Positions 18,061 to 31,369 of a DNA stretch of 64,000 nt are shown here, piece by piece. The position numbers and the translations under genes are program-made. The stretch is from positions 3,184,501-3,248,500 of the forward strand of contig NZ_AP024452.1 in NCBI RefSeq assembly GCF_016865485.1. The letters are read 5' to 3'. The notes under the pieces were generated by a model. That model was not told where the DNA came from. It ran no database searches and saw nothing but the letters and a program-made list of their open reading frames with translations. Position 1 is the stretch's first letter. Each line of letters opens with the position of its first letter. This stretch comes from Luteitalea sp. TBR-22. GTDB lineage: Bacteria; Acidobacteriota; Vicinamibacteria; Vicinamibacterales; Vicinamibacteraceae.

Positions 18061-19419
18061 ATGGGCGACACGAACAGGCACGTGGTGGCGATCTTCGGCG
18101 GCGCATGCGCCGGCTCGACGGCGGCCGACATGCTCGCCGCCAGGGGCGTCGAGGTCGTGGTCTTCGAGCAGAACGCCAGGCCCTACGGCAAGATCGAGGA
18201 TGGCCTGCCCCGCTGGCACCGGGACCAGCGCCGCATGGAGTACCGCCGCATCGACGGCCGGCTCGACAGGCCCGGCGTCCACTTCGTGCCCCGCACCCGC
18301 CTCGGCACCGACGTGACCTTCGACGACGTGATCACCTGGGGCTTCAGCGCGGTGCTGCTGGCCAACGGCGCCTGGCGCGACCGCCCGCTCGACGTGCCCG
18401 ACGCCGACCGCTGGATCGACCGCGGGCTCGTCTACCAGAACCCGTTCATCTACTGGTTCAATCACGCCTGCGAGGCCGGCTATGCCGGTCGCCGCTACGA
18501 CGTGCCGCCGGGCGCCATCTGCATCGGCGGCGGCCTGGCCTCCATCGACGTCGTCAAGGTGTTCCAGCTCGAGACCTACGGGCGGGCGCTGGCGGCGCGC
18601 GGCATCGAGGTCTCCATGCACGATCTCGAGCACGCCGGCATCCCGGCCACCTGCGCCGCCCACGGCATCGCCGACCCGCATGCGCTCGGCGTCGAGGACG
18701 CGTGGCTGCTCTATCGACGACGCGTCGAGGACATGCCGCTGGCCACGCCCCCCGAGGGCGCCACGCCGGACCAGGTGCTCAAGATCGAGGCGGTACGCAA
18801 GAAGATGCTGGCCAAGGCGCAGGAGAAGTTCCTGTTCCGCGTCCGCCCGATGTCGCTGCCCACGGCGCTGCTCGTCGAGGACGGGCACGTCGTCGGCGCG
18901 AGGTTCGTCGAGACCGAGATGCGCGACGGCAAGGCCGTGCCGCTGCCGGAGCGCACCTTCGAGTTGCGGAGTCCGCTGGTGGTCAGCGCCATCGGCAGCC
19001 TTCCCGAGCCGCTGCCGGGCATCGTCATGAAAGGCACCTTCTACGACTACGCCGACTGGGACACCGGGGCGTATGCGCCGGTGCCCGGCGTCTTCGGCGT
19101 CGGCAACGTGGTGACCGGCCGCGGCAACATCAAGGCCTCGGAACTCCACGCCAAGGACGTCGCGCGATACCTCATCGAGCACTACCTCGGCATCCAGGAC
19201 CCGGACACCCCGCGCGACCTGTCAGGGGTGGCCGCCGGCGCCGAGGCGCGAGCCGAGGCCGCGGTCGCTCAGGTGACCACGTTCCTCGACGGCAAGCGGC
19301 CGCTGGCCGCGGCGACCGCCGACGCCCTGCTCGCCCGGGCACACGAGCGTCAGACGGCCGTGGGCTACGACGACTACCGCACCTGGATGGCGAGGGTCAC
19401 CCCGCCGGATGCCGAGTAG
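18061..19419 (+). CDS. FAD-dependent pyridine-nucleotide oxidoreductase (GltD/ferredoxin reductase-like)
   Basis: A 452-residue flavoprotein with an N-terminal Rossmann segment VVAIFGGACAGSTAADMLAARG ending in the acidic VVVFEQNA, which binds the ADP part of FAD. A second nucleotide-binding motif, AICIGGGLASIDVVK, follows around residue 160, and a C-terminal GVFGVGNVVTGRGNIK closes the FAD site. The order and spacing resemble glutamate-synthase small subunit and adrenodoxin-type NADP reductases rather than disulfide reductases, since no CxxxxC is present. The electron acceptor is unknown. It is not near gltB. It lies directly behind the MATE gene. Confidence 0.8.
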   Translation: MGDTNRHVVAIFGGACAGSTAADMLAARGVEVVVFEQNARPYGKIEDGLPRWHRDQRRMEYRRIDGRLDRPGVHFVPRTRLGTDVTFDDVITWGFSAVLLANGAWRDRPLDVPDADRWIDRGLVYQNPFIYWFNHACEAGYAGRRYDVPPGAICIGGGLASIDVVKVFQLETYGRALAARGIEVSMHDLEHAGIPATCAAHGIADPHALGVEDAWLLYRRRVEDMPLATPPEGATPDQVLKIEAVRKKMLAKAQEKFLFRVRPMSLPTALLVEDGHVVGARFVETEMRDGKAVPLPERTFELRSPLVVSAIGSLPEPLPGIVMKGTFYDYADWDTGAYAPVPGVFGVGNVVTGRGNIKASELHAKDVARYLIEHYLGIQDPDTPRDLSGVAAGAEARAEAAVAQVTTFLDGKRPLAAATADALLARAHERQTAVGYDDYRTWMARVTPPDAE

Positions 19420-19580
19420 GCCGACAGTCGGCCGTGGGCTTTGGGCCGTGGGCCTTGGGCCGTGGGCCTTGGGGCTTGGGGTCGTCGACCGGTCGGATGA
19501 AATCGCTTTCGCACGATCTTCGCCTTGAGGTAGCCTAAGCAGCGGCCAGCCCCGAAGGCCGATGGCCGATGGCCGACAGT
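19420..19580 (+). repeat. Intergenic word repeat (GGCCGTGGGC / GGCCGATGGCCGAT) before parC
   Basis: Immediately after the oxidoreductase stop, the unit GGGCCGTGGGCCTT and close variants repeat about four times (19429-19481). About 70 bases later, GAAGGCCGATGGCCGATGG (19554-19572) and CCGACAG run up to the parC start. The two ends share GGCC-rich words and CCGACAG in partly inverted order. Confidence 0.6.
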
Positions 19581-19590
19581 GAACCCCTGA

Positions 19591-21969
<2,379 letters not shown>

Positions 21970-21971
21970 CC

Positions 21972-21989
21972 GGGCGGGGCATCCCGCCC
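21972..21989 (+). terminator. GC-rich hairpin after parC
   Basis: GGGCGGG, loop GCAT, CCCGCCC: a perfect seven-base stem three bases after the parC stop. No T-run follows, so it may act as a weak or Rho-assisted terminator or protect the 3' end. Confidence 0.4.
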
Positions 21990-22016
21990 CGCCGCGCCTC
22001 GCATGGTGATGAGCGA

Positions 22017-22022
22017 TAGGAT
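22017..22022 (+). promoter_or_regulatory. -10 element of the ceramidase-like lipoprotein gene, seven bases before the ATG
   Basis: TAGGAT followed by CGGGGCC and the ATG at 22030, without a Shine-Dalgarno; predicted leaderless or near-leaderless transcript. Confidence 0.5.
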
Positions 22023-22029
22023 CGGGGCC

Positions 22030-23979
22030 ATGGTTCGCGTCGTCGCCCTGTGCGCCTTCATCCTCGCCGCCTGTAGTCCCGCCCCCGAGGCGCCGCCCGA
22101 CACCGGCTGGCGCGTCGGGGCCTCGAGCCGCTCGGTCCTGCCGACGGTCGACGGCGGCACCGGCTACGCGTCCCCCGAGCGCCTCCCGCCCGATGCCGAC
22201 GCCGACGATCCCGGCGTGTTCGCCGCGCAGTTCGACCAGGGGCCGCTGACCGTCGGCAACGGGCGCGACAACGCCCACTGGGTGCGCGATGACCTGCGCG
22301 TCCGGGCGCTGGCGATGCAGCGCAGCGATGCCGATCGTGTCGTGGTGATCGTCTCGGCCGACGTGTACATGGTGTTCCGCCCCGACGCCGAGGAACTACG
22401 GCGCATGGTCCGGGAAGTGCTGCCCGAGGCGCGCAAGGACCGGGTCGAGGTGCTGGTGCACGCCACCCACAACCACCATGGGCCCGACACCGCATTCGCC
22501 GTGAACCCGGAGTGGTACCGCCTGTTCCTGGAGCAGGCCCGCGACGCCGTGCGCGAGGCGATCGAGCGGCTCGAGCCGGCCACCCTGCGGGTCGCCGAGG
22601 GCGTGCACTACTTCGGGGGCAGCGACCTCGGCGGCCTGCGCGTGTACGACCCGACGCTCGGGGTACTGCAGGCCCGTGCCACCGACGGGCGCGTCATCGC
22701 CACGCTGGTCAACTGGGCCAACCATCCCGAGAGCACCCTGAACTGGTCGCCGCCGCGCGAGCGGATCGCCGCTGCGTGCCGCACGCTGGCCTGGGCCGAC
22801 GCGGCCTGCGACGCACAGGGGCGGTACCTCACGGCCGACTACCCCGGGGCGCTCGCCCGCTGGCTGGGGCGGCGCGTCGGCGGCGAAGTCGTGTACGTCA
22901 ACGGCGCGGTCGGCGCGATGGCCTCGCCACTCGACGTGCCCGTCTGGGAAGTGAACGAGCGGGCCCCGATCGGCGACGGCTACACGCCGCCGCCGGCGGC
23001 GGTCCCGCCCGGCAGCGTCGGCAAGGACTTCAAGGTGCGCAACTTCCGCAAGGCGATCCTGATCGGCGAGCAACTGGGCGCCGCCGTCGAAGGCCTGCTG
23101 CGCGATGCCGGGCCGCTCGCGCCGGGGCCGCTCACGGTGACGCACCAGGCGTTCTTCACCCGCATGTCCAACATCGGCTTCCGCAAGCTGGCGGTGGTCG
23201 ACCCGCAGTCCGGCCGCGCCGCACTCGGCTTCAAGCCGGGGGAACTGTTCTCGTGCCCGGCGACCGGGCCCAAGACCGCCGCCACGTGCGTCGACGACAA
23301 GCGGGCGGTGGAGACCGACCCGGTCGTCGGCCCGATCCGCAAGGGCGACCACACGCGCACGGCCGTCAGCCTGCTGCGCATCGGCGAGGTCACGATGGCG
23401 TTCCTGCCGGGCGAGGTGCCCGGGGAACTGGTGATGGGCCTGCCGCGCGCCATCAAGGCGACCCCACGACGCTGGGCCGACGAGACGCCCGAGCACCATG
23501 TGGCGCCCGACCGGATCGGCATCCCGGGGTACGTCAAGCGCATGCTCCCGGGGACGCACAAGTGGGCCGTCGGGCTGGGCAACGACGAACTCGGGTACAT
23601 CCTGCCGCTCGACAACTACCGCGTGCTGTGCGTGGCCGACAAGCTCGCGGGCCCGGGCACGTGTGCGCGCTTGCACGCAGCGGGCCTCATCGACTTCCCC
23701 GATGCCGTTGCTGGCGCGCGCTGCAAGGCGCTCGTCGAGGATCCGGCCGCCGCGGCGTCACTGCCCGATGCCGCGCGCGAGGCCGTCCTCGGATCGTGCC
23801 GCTACGGGCAGGCCATGGGCCGTCCGGCGGGCCACTACGAGGAGACCAACTCGGTGGGCTGGGATGCGGCTGCCGACATGATCGCGGCGGTCGCGGCGGT
23901 CACCGGCAAGGACGACCGCACGCAGGTGAACGAGAAGTTCGCGGGCTACCACCACAGGTTCCCGCCGCCTCGGCCCTGA
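22030..23979 (+). CDS. Neutral/alkaline non-lysosomal ceramidase-like lipoprotein
   Basis: A 649-residue protein starting MVRVVALCAFILAACS; the lipobox LAAC makes it a lipoprotein anchored at Cys15. The body begins WRVGASSRSVLPT and contains VLVHATHNHHGPDT, the zinc-binding histidine block of the neutral/alkaline ceramidase N-terminal domain family, plus NWANHPESTL and a later NDELGYILPLDNYRV, also typical of the family. True ceramidases cleave ceramide to sphingosine and a fatty acid. Many bacterial members act on other amides, and the separate C-terminal Ig-like domain of ceramidases is not evident, so the substrate is open. It lies between parC and a convergent small gene and is probably monocistronic. 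Confidence 0.8.
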   Translation: MVRVVALCAFILAACSPAPEAPPDTGWRVGASSRSVLPTVDGGTGYASPERLPPDADADDPGVFAAQFDQGPLTVGNGRDNAHWVRDDLRVRALAMQRSDADRVVVIVSADVYMVFRPDAEELRRMVREVLPEARKDRVEVLVHATHNHHGPDTAFAVNPEWYRLFLEQARDAVREAIERLEPATLRVAEGVHYFGGSDLGGLRVYDPTLGVLQARATDGRVIATLVNWANHPESTLNWSPPRERIAAACRTLAWADAACDAQGRYLTADYPGALARWLGRRVGGEVVYVNGAVGAMASPLDVPVWEVNERAPIGDGYTPPPAAVPPGSVGKDFKVRNFRKAILIGEQLGAAVEGLLRDAGPLAPGPLTVTHQAFFTRMSNIGFRKLAVVDPQSGRAALGFKPGELFSCPATGPKTAATCVDDKRAVETDPVVGPIRKGDHTRTAVSLLRIGEVTMAFLPGEVPGELVMGLPRAIKATPRRWADETPEHHVAPDRIGIPGYVKRMLPGTHKWAVGLGNDELGYILPLDNYRVLCVADKLAGPGTCARLHAAGLIDFPDAVAGARCKALVEDPAAAASLPDAAREAVLGSCRYGQAMGRPAGHYEETNSVGWDAAADMIAAVAAVTGKDDRTQVNEKFAGYHHRFPPPRP

Positions 23980-24017
23980 CCGTCGCCTCGGGCCTGAGGG
24001 CCTCGGCGGCGATCAGG

Positions 24018-24077
24018 AATGCCGCGATGCCGCGATGCCGAGATTCCACCAAGGCCGAAGGCCGAACGCCGAAGGCC
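24018..24077. repeat. Short direct repeats between convergent genes
   Basis: ATGCCGCG occurs twice, followed by ATGCCGAG (24020-24043). Then AAGGCCGAAGGCCGAACGCCG and AAGGCC follow (from 24051). Another locus-specific word cluster at a gene boundary; no clear inverted arm here. Confidence 0.55.
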
Positions 24078-24084
24078 GTCGTGT

Positions 24085-24384
24085 TCAGGCCGTGACCGAC
24101 TTGGTCTGGAACCCCGCGGCTTCCAGATCGTGCAGCAGCGCCTCCATGCGGGGCGCGACCTCGGCCGGCAGCTCGCTGCCGTGCTGCTTGATCAGTCGGC
24201 TCATCGTGTACGCGCGGAAGCGGATCGCCTCCATGTGGAAGGCCTGGATCGCCCGTTCGAGGTGCTCGCCGAGTTCGATCAGCTGGGTGGAAACGGTGGT
24301 GGTGGGGGTGGCCCGCAGCAGGGCCACGAGGGCCGCCGCGTCCTGGGCCGCCCGTTCACGGGGGCTGAGGCTGGTGGTCGTCAC
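24085..24384 (-). CDS. Small helical protein of unknown function
   Basis: A 99-residue protein starting at [22 protein letters not shown]. It is predicted almost entirely alpha-helical and amphipathic ([35 protein letters not shown]), with no signal peptide. A TAGAAT hexamer sits exactly six bases before the GTG (24396-24391), the same arrangement as speA, which supports both the gene and the start. It faces the ceramidase-like gene and is divergent from glnN. Function not recognised. Confidence 0.6.
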   Translation of the reverse strand: MTTTSLSPRERAAQDAAALVALLRATPTTTVSTQLIELGEHLERAIQAFHMEAIRFRAYTMSRLIKQHGSELPAEVAPRMEALLHDLEAAGFQTKSVTA

Positions 24385-24390
24385 GGGCCC

Positions 24391-24396
24391 ATTCTA
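24391..24396 (-). promoter_or_regulatory. -10 element with six-base spacing to a GTG start
   Basis: TAGAAT, then GGGCCC, then GTG at 24384. It is among the best hexamer matches in the window and again leaves no room for a Shine-Dalgarno. Confidence 0.5.
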
Positions 24397-24546
24397 GCGG
24401 CATGGAGCCACTTTCCGTCCCATTGGCGGAGGTCGACCCGGTCCTCGTGGCTGCGGCTCGGCCACGTCGCCCTTCCGCTCCGACGCGGACGGCTCTATCC
24501 ACTTGTTCTCTTAAAGTTAGCGTTTCAACAAACCGTGTCAGCGCCC

Positions 24547-24575
24547 TTGCTGAACCGTGATGGATACGGCATACT
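24547..24575 (+). promoter_or_regulatory. Sigma-70-type promoter of glnN
   Basis: TTGCTG at 24547-24552 and CATACT at 24570-24575 are separated by 17 bases. They lie just after an unusually AT-rich patch (24510-24535, TTAAAGTTAGCGTTTCAAC) that could bind a regulator. The predicted leader is about 60 bases and contains a T-run at 24617-24622. Confidence 0.5.
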
Positions 24576-24645
24576 GCCGCCACTCGCGTCGGGTGCAATG
24601 CCGCGCCCGCGCCGTCTTTTTTCTCCTCGCGAGGCACACATCACC

Positions 24646-26823
<2,178 letters not shown>

Positions 26824-27029
26824 AACGGGAATCGGGAGTCGGGAATCGGGAGTCGGATGCGCTCGGCGCATCCCTTCCCCCTTCTTCTGCCCCTGCCCCG
26901 CTTCTGGCTTCTTGCTTCGTCAGGCGGTCGACGCGCTCGCGTCGGCCGCCTTTCGCTTTTTATCCGCCTGTGCCGTATCCTGTGGGGAGACGGGCCGGCA
27001 CTCCCGATTCCCGATTCCCGACTCCCGCT
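26824..27029 (+). repeat. Inverted word repeat GGGAATCGGGAGTCGG flanking the glnN-parE spacer
   Basis: The left arm (26826-26856) alternates GGGAATC and GGGAGTC units directly after the glnN stop. The right arm (27000-27029) is the reverse complement, CTCCCGATTCCCGATTCCC plus GACTCCCG, ending two bases before the parE ATG. The arms enclose the glnN terminator and the parE promoter region. Confidence 0.8.
26922..26962 (+). terminator. Intrinsic terminator of glnN
   Basis: GGCGGTCGACGC, loop GCTC, GCGTCGGCCGCC (one mismatch in a 12-base stem), followed by TTTCGCTTTTTAT. It is the clearest T-tailed terminator in the window. Confidence 0.85.
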
Positions 27030-27031
27030 GA

Positions 27032-28936
<1,905 letters not shown>

Positions 28937-28988
28937 CGGCGGACGGTTGCAGGGCGGTCCTCACAAGCGTAAGGTTGAGCTCCGATCC

Positions 28989-31196
28989 ATGACTCGTTGC
29001 CTCGCGTCCGTCGTTGCGTCGGCGCTGCTCCTCGCATGGAGCCCGTGCGCCTCGACCGTCCACGCCCAGGCGCCGGCCTCGGCGCAACCTCCCGCACCGG
29101 CCCCGTCCCAACCGGCGCCTCAGCCGCCGCCGGAGGCTGAGGCCCAGGAGAAGCAGAAGTACGAGGAAGAAGTCGTCGTCAGCGCCTCGCGCACCGAGCA
29201 GGCGCTGGTCAACGCCCCCGCCACCGTCACCCTGATCGACGAGGCGGTGATCCAGAATTCGCCGGCCACCAACTACGCCGACCTGCTCCGGGCGGTTCCC
29301 GGCCTGAACGTCACGCAGACCTCCGCGCGCGACATCAACATCACCTCCCGCGCCGCGACAGGCACCCTGGCCACCTCGCAGCTCGCCCTCGTCGATGGCC
29401 GCAGCATCTACCAGGACTTCTTCGGGTTCATCGCCTGGGACTTCCTGCCGATCGACCCGCAGGAAATCAAGCAGATCGAGGTGATCCGCGGCCCGGCCTC
29501 CGCCGTGTGGGGCGCCAATGCGCTGACCGGCGTCGTCAACATCATCACCAAGAGCCCGCGTGACCTGCAGGGCACGGCGTTCTCGCTGAGCGCCGGCATG
29601 TTCGGGCGCGACGCCGACGGCGTGGAGCGCAGCCGCGGCAACCTGTTCTCGGTCAGTGCGAGCCACGCCGCGGCGGTCAACGAGCGGTGGGCCTACAAGG
29701 TCACCACGGGCTACTACCAGCAGGACGCGATGGCCCGGCCGTCGGGCACCATCGACAACGGCACCGGCACCCGGTACCCCGACTTCGGCAACAGCGGCAC
29801 GCGCCAGCCGAAGTTCGACGCACGCCTCGACTACGACCATCCCGACGGCCGGCAGAAGGTCGTGATGCAGGGCGGCTTCTCGGGCACCGAGGGCATGATC
29901 CACACGGGCATCGGCCCGTTCGACATCGATCGCGGCACCTACCTCGCCTACGGCAAGGTGAACTACTCGCGCGGCGCGACGCGGCTGAACACCTTCGTCA
30001 ACCGCGTCGACGGCAGCGCCACCAACCTGCTCGCGGTCGGGGTCGACGGCAAGCCGCTGCCGTTCATCTTCAAGAACACGACCTTCGACGTCGAGGCGGG
30101 GCACCTGGCGACCATCGGCACGCGCCACGTCCTGAGCATGGGCGGCAACTTCCGCTACAACGCCTTCGATCTGTCGTTGGCGCCCGGCGAGGACTCGCGC
30201 ACCGAGGGCGGCGCCTACCTGCAGGACGAGATCTTCCTGTCGTCGATGTGGCGCTGGGTCGTCGGCGGCCGCCTCGACAGGTTCTCCGTGCTCGACAACG
30301 TGGTGTTCTCGCCGCGCACCACGCTGATGTTCAAGCCCGGCCCGGCCCACACCGTGCGTGTCTCGTACAACCGCGCGTACCGTGCCCCCTCGCTGGTCAA
30401 CAACTTCCTCGACACGACGATCATCAACCAGCTCGATCTCGGAGCGCTGAATCCGGCCCTGGCCGGCCGCGTGTACAACTTCCCGGTCGCCGCCGTCGGC
30501 AACCCCGACCTGTCGGAGGAGTCGCTCGACGCGTACGAACTCGGCTACTCGGGCGTCATCGCCAACCGCGCCACGGTGAGCGCGGCGTTCTACGTCAACG
30601 ACAGCAAGAACTCGATCTTCTTCACGCAGAACGGGTCGTACCGCGCCACCAACCCGCCACCCGGGTGGCCGCTGCCGCCCGCCGCCCTCGAGCTGATCTA
30701 CCTGTCGGGCCGGTTCGGCCCCGGCAACGGGCTGCCCTCGTCGTTCACCTACCTGAACTTCGGCAAGGTGAGGCAGAAGGGGCTCGAACTCGGCGTCGAT
30801 GCCGACCTCGCCGGCGGGTGGACGGGCTTTGCCAACTACTCGTACCAGCCCAAGCCGGTGCCGACGGGCTTCGACATCTCCGAGCTCAACCTCCCCTCGC
30901 GGCACCGCGTGAATGTCGGTGGGAACTACACGGGCGTCCGCATGCTCGGCAACCTGTCGGTGAGCTACGCCAGCGACGCCTACTGGCAGGACGTCCTCGA
31001 CTCGCGGTATCACGGCTACACCGACGCGTTCACGCTCGTCAACGGCACGGTCGGCTACCGGCTCACCGACACCTTCACGGTCTCGTTGAAGGTGATCAAC
31101 CTGTTCGATCAGGAGATCCAGCAGCACATCTTCGGCGACGTCATGCGCCGGCAGGGCGTGCTGGAGTTGCGCATGAGGGTCGGCGCCAAGCCGTAA
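28989..31196 (+). CDS. TonB-dependent outer-membrane receptor
   Basis: A 735-residue protein with a signal peptide (about residues 1-28, ending STVHAQ), a Pro/Ala/Glu-rich linker and a TonB-box-like EEVVVSASRTEQ. The plug domain follows (LLRAVPGLNVTQ, LALVDGRSIYQDF, IEVIRGPASAVWGANALTGV). The remainder is a 22-strand beta-barrel of alternating aromatic strands, ending with an amphipathic strand. It takes up a large ligand through the outer membrane using TonB energy; the ligand (siderophore, cobalamin, glycan or other) is not evident. The start follows TAAGGT (28970-28975) by 13 bases without a Shine-Dalgarno. The frame opening at 28947 is ignored because it would spoil the signal peptide. 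Confidence 0.9.
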   Translation: MTRCLASVVASALLLAWSPCASTVHAQAPASAQPPAPAPSQPAPQPPPEAEAQEKQKYEEEVVVSASRTEQALVNAPATVTLIDEAVIQNSPATNYADLLRAVPGLNVTQTSARDINITSRAATGTLATSQLALVDGRSIYQDFFGFIAWDFLPIDPQEIKQIEVIRGPASAVWGANALTGVVNIITKSPRDLQGTAFSLSAGMFGRDADGVERSRGNLFSVSASHAAAVNERWAYKVTTGYYQQDAMARPSGTIDNGTGTRYPDFGNSGTRQPKFDARLDYDHPDGRQKVVMQGGFSGTEGMIHTGIGPFDIDRGTYLAYGKVNYSRGATRLNTFVNRVDGSATNLLAVGVDGKPLPFIFKNTTFDVEAGHLATIGTRHVLSMGGNFRYNAFDLSLAPGEDSRTEGGAYLQDEIFLSSMWRWVVGGRLDRFSVLDNVVFSPRTTLMFKPGPAHTVRVSYNRAYRAPSLVNNFLDTTIINQLDLGALNPALAGRVYNFPVAAVGNPDLSEESLDAYELGYSGVIANRATVSAAFYVNDSKNSIFFTQNGSYRATNPPPGWPLPPAALELIYLSGRFGPGNGLPSSFTYLNFGKVRQKGLELGVDADLAGGWTGFANYSYQPKPVPTGFDISELNLPSRHRVNVGGNYTGVRMLGNLSVSYASDAYWQDVLDSRYHGYTDAFTLVNGTVGYRLTDTFTVSLKVINLFDQEIQQHIFGDVMRRQGVLELRMRVGAKP

Positions 31197-31211
31197 GAAG
31201 ATTCTGATCAG

Positions 31212-31244
31212 GCCGTCCTCCCGCGCCTCGTGCGGGTGGACGGC
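31212..31244 (+). terminator. Hairpin after the TonB-receptor gene
   Basis: GCCGTCC and CCGC pair with GCGG and GGACGGC around a short internal mismatch and a seven-base loop. There is no T-run. The rest of the 173-base gap to the next gene holds nothing else I recognise. Confidence 0.4.
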
Positions 31245-31369
31245 GACTGTTCATTCCTCATACGGACGCAGCGTTGCTCGACAGCCCCGCGGGGGCACTG
31301 ACGAGCGGCAACGGCCCCTGAGATCGGGCCCGGCATTCGGGCACGCGACGTGCTCTCGCTCGCGTCGTG

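Noticed and set aside
21972-21989. Strong intrinsic terminator after parC
   Set aside because: The stem is perfect but no T-run follows; kept only as a low-confidence hairpin.
22003-22029. Upstream ATG (22003) as start of the ceramidase-like lipoprotein
   Set aside because: It precedes the -10 hexamer and would lengthen the signal peptide's N-region; the ATG at 22030 gives a clean lipoprotein signal.
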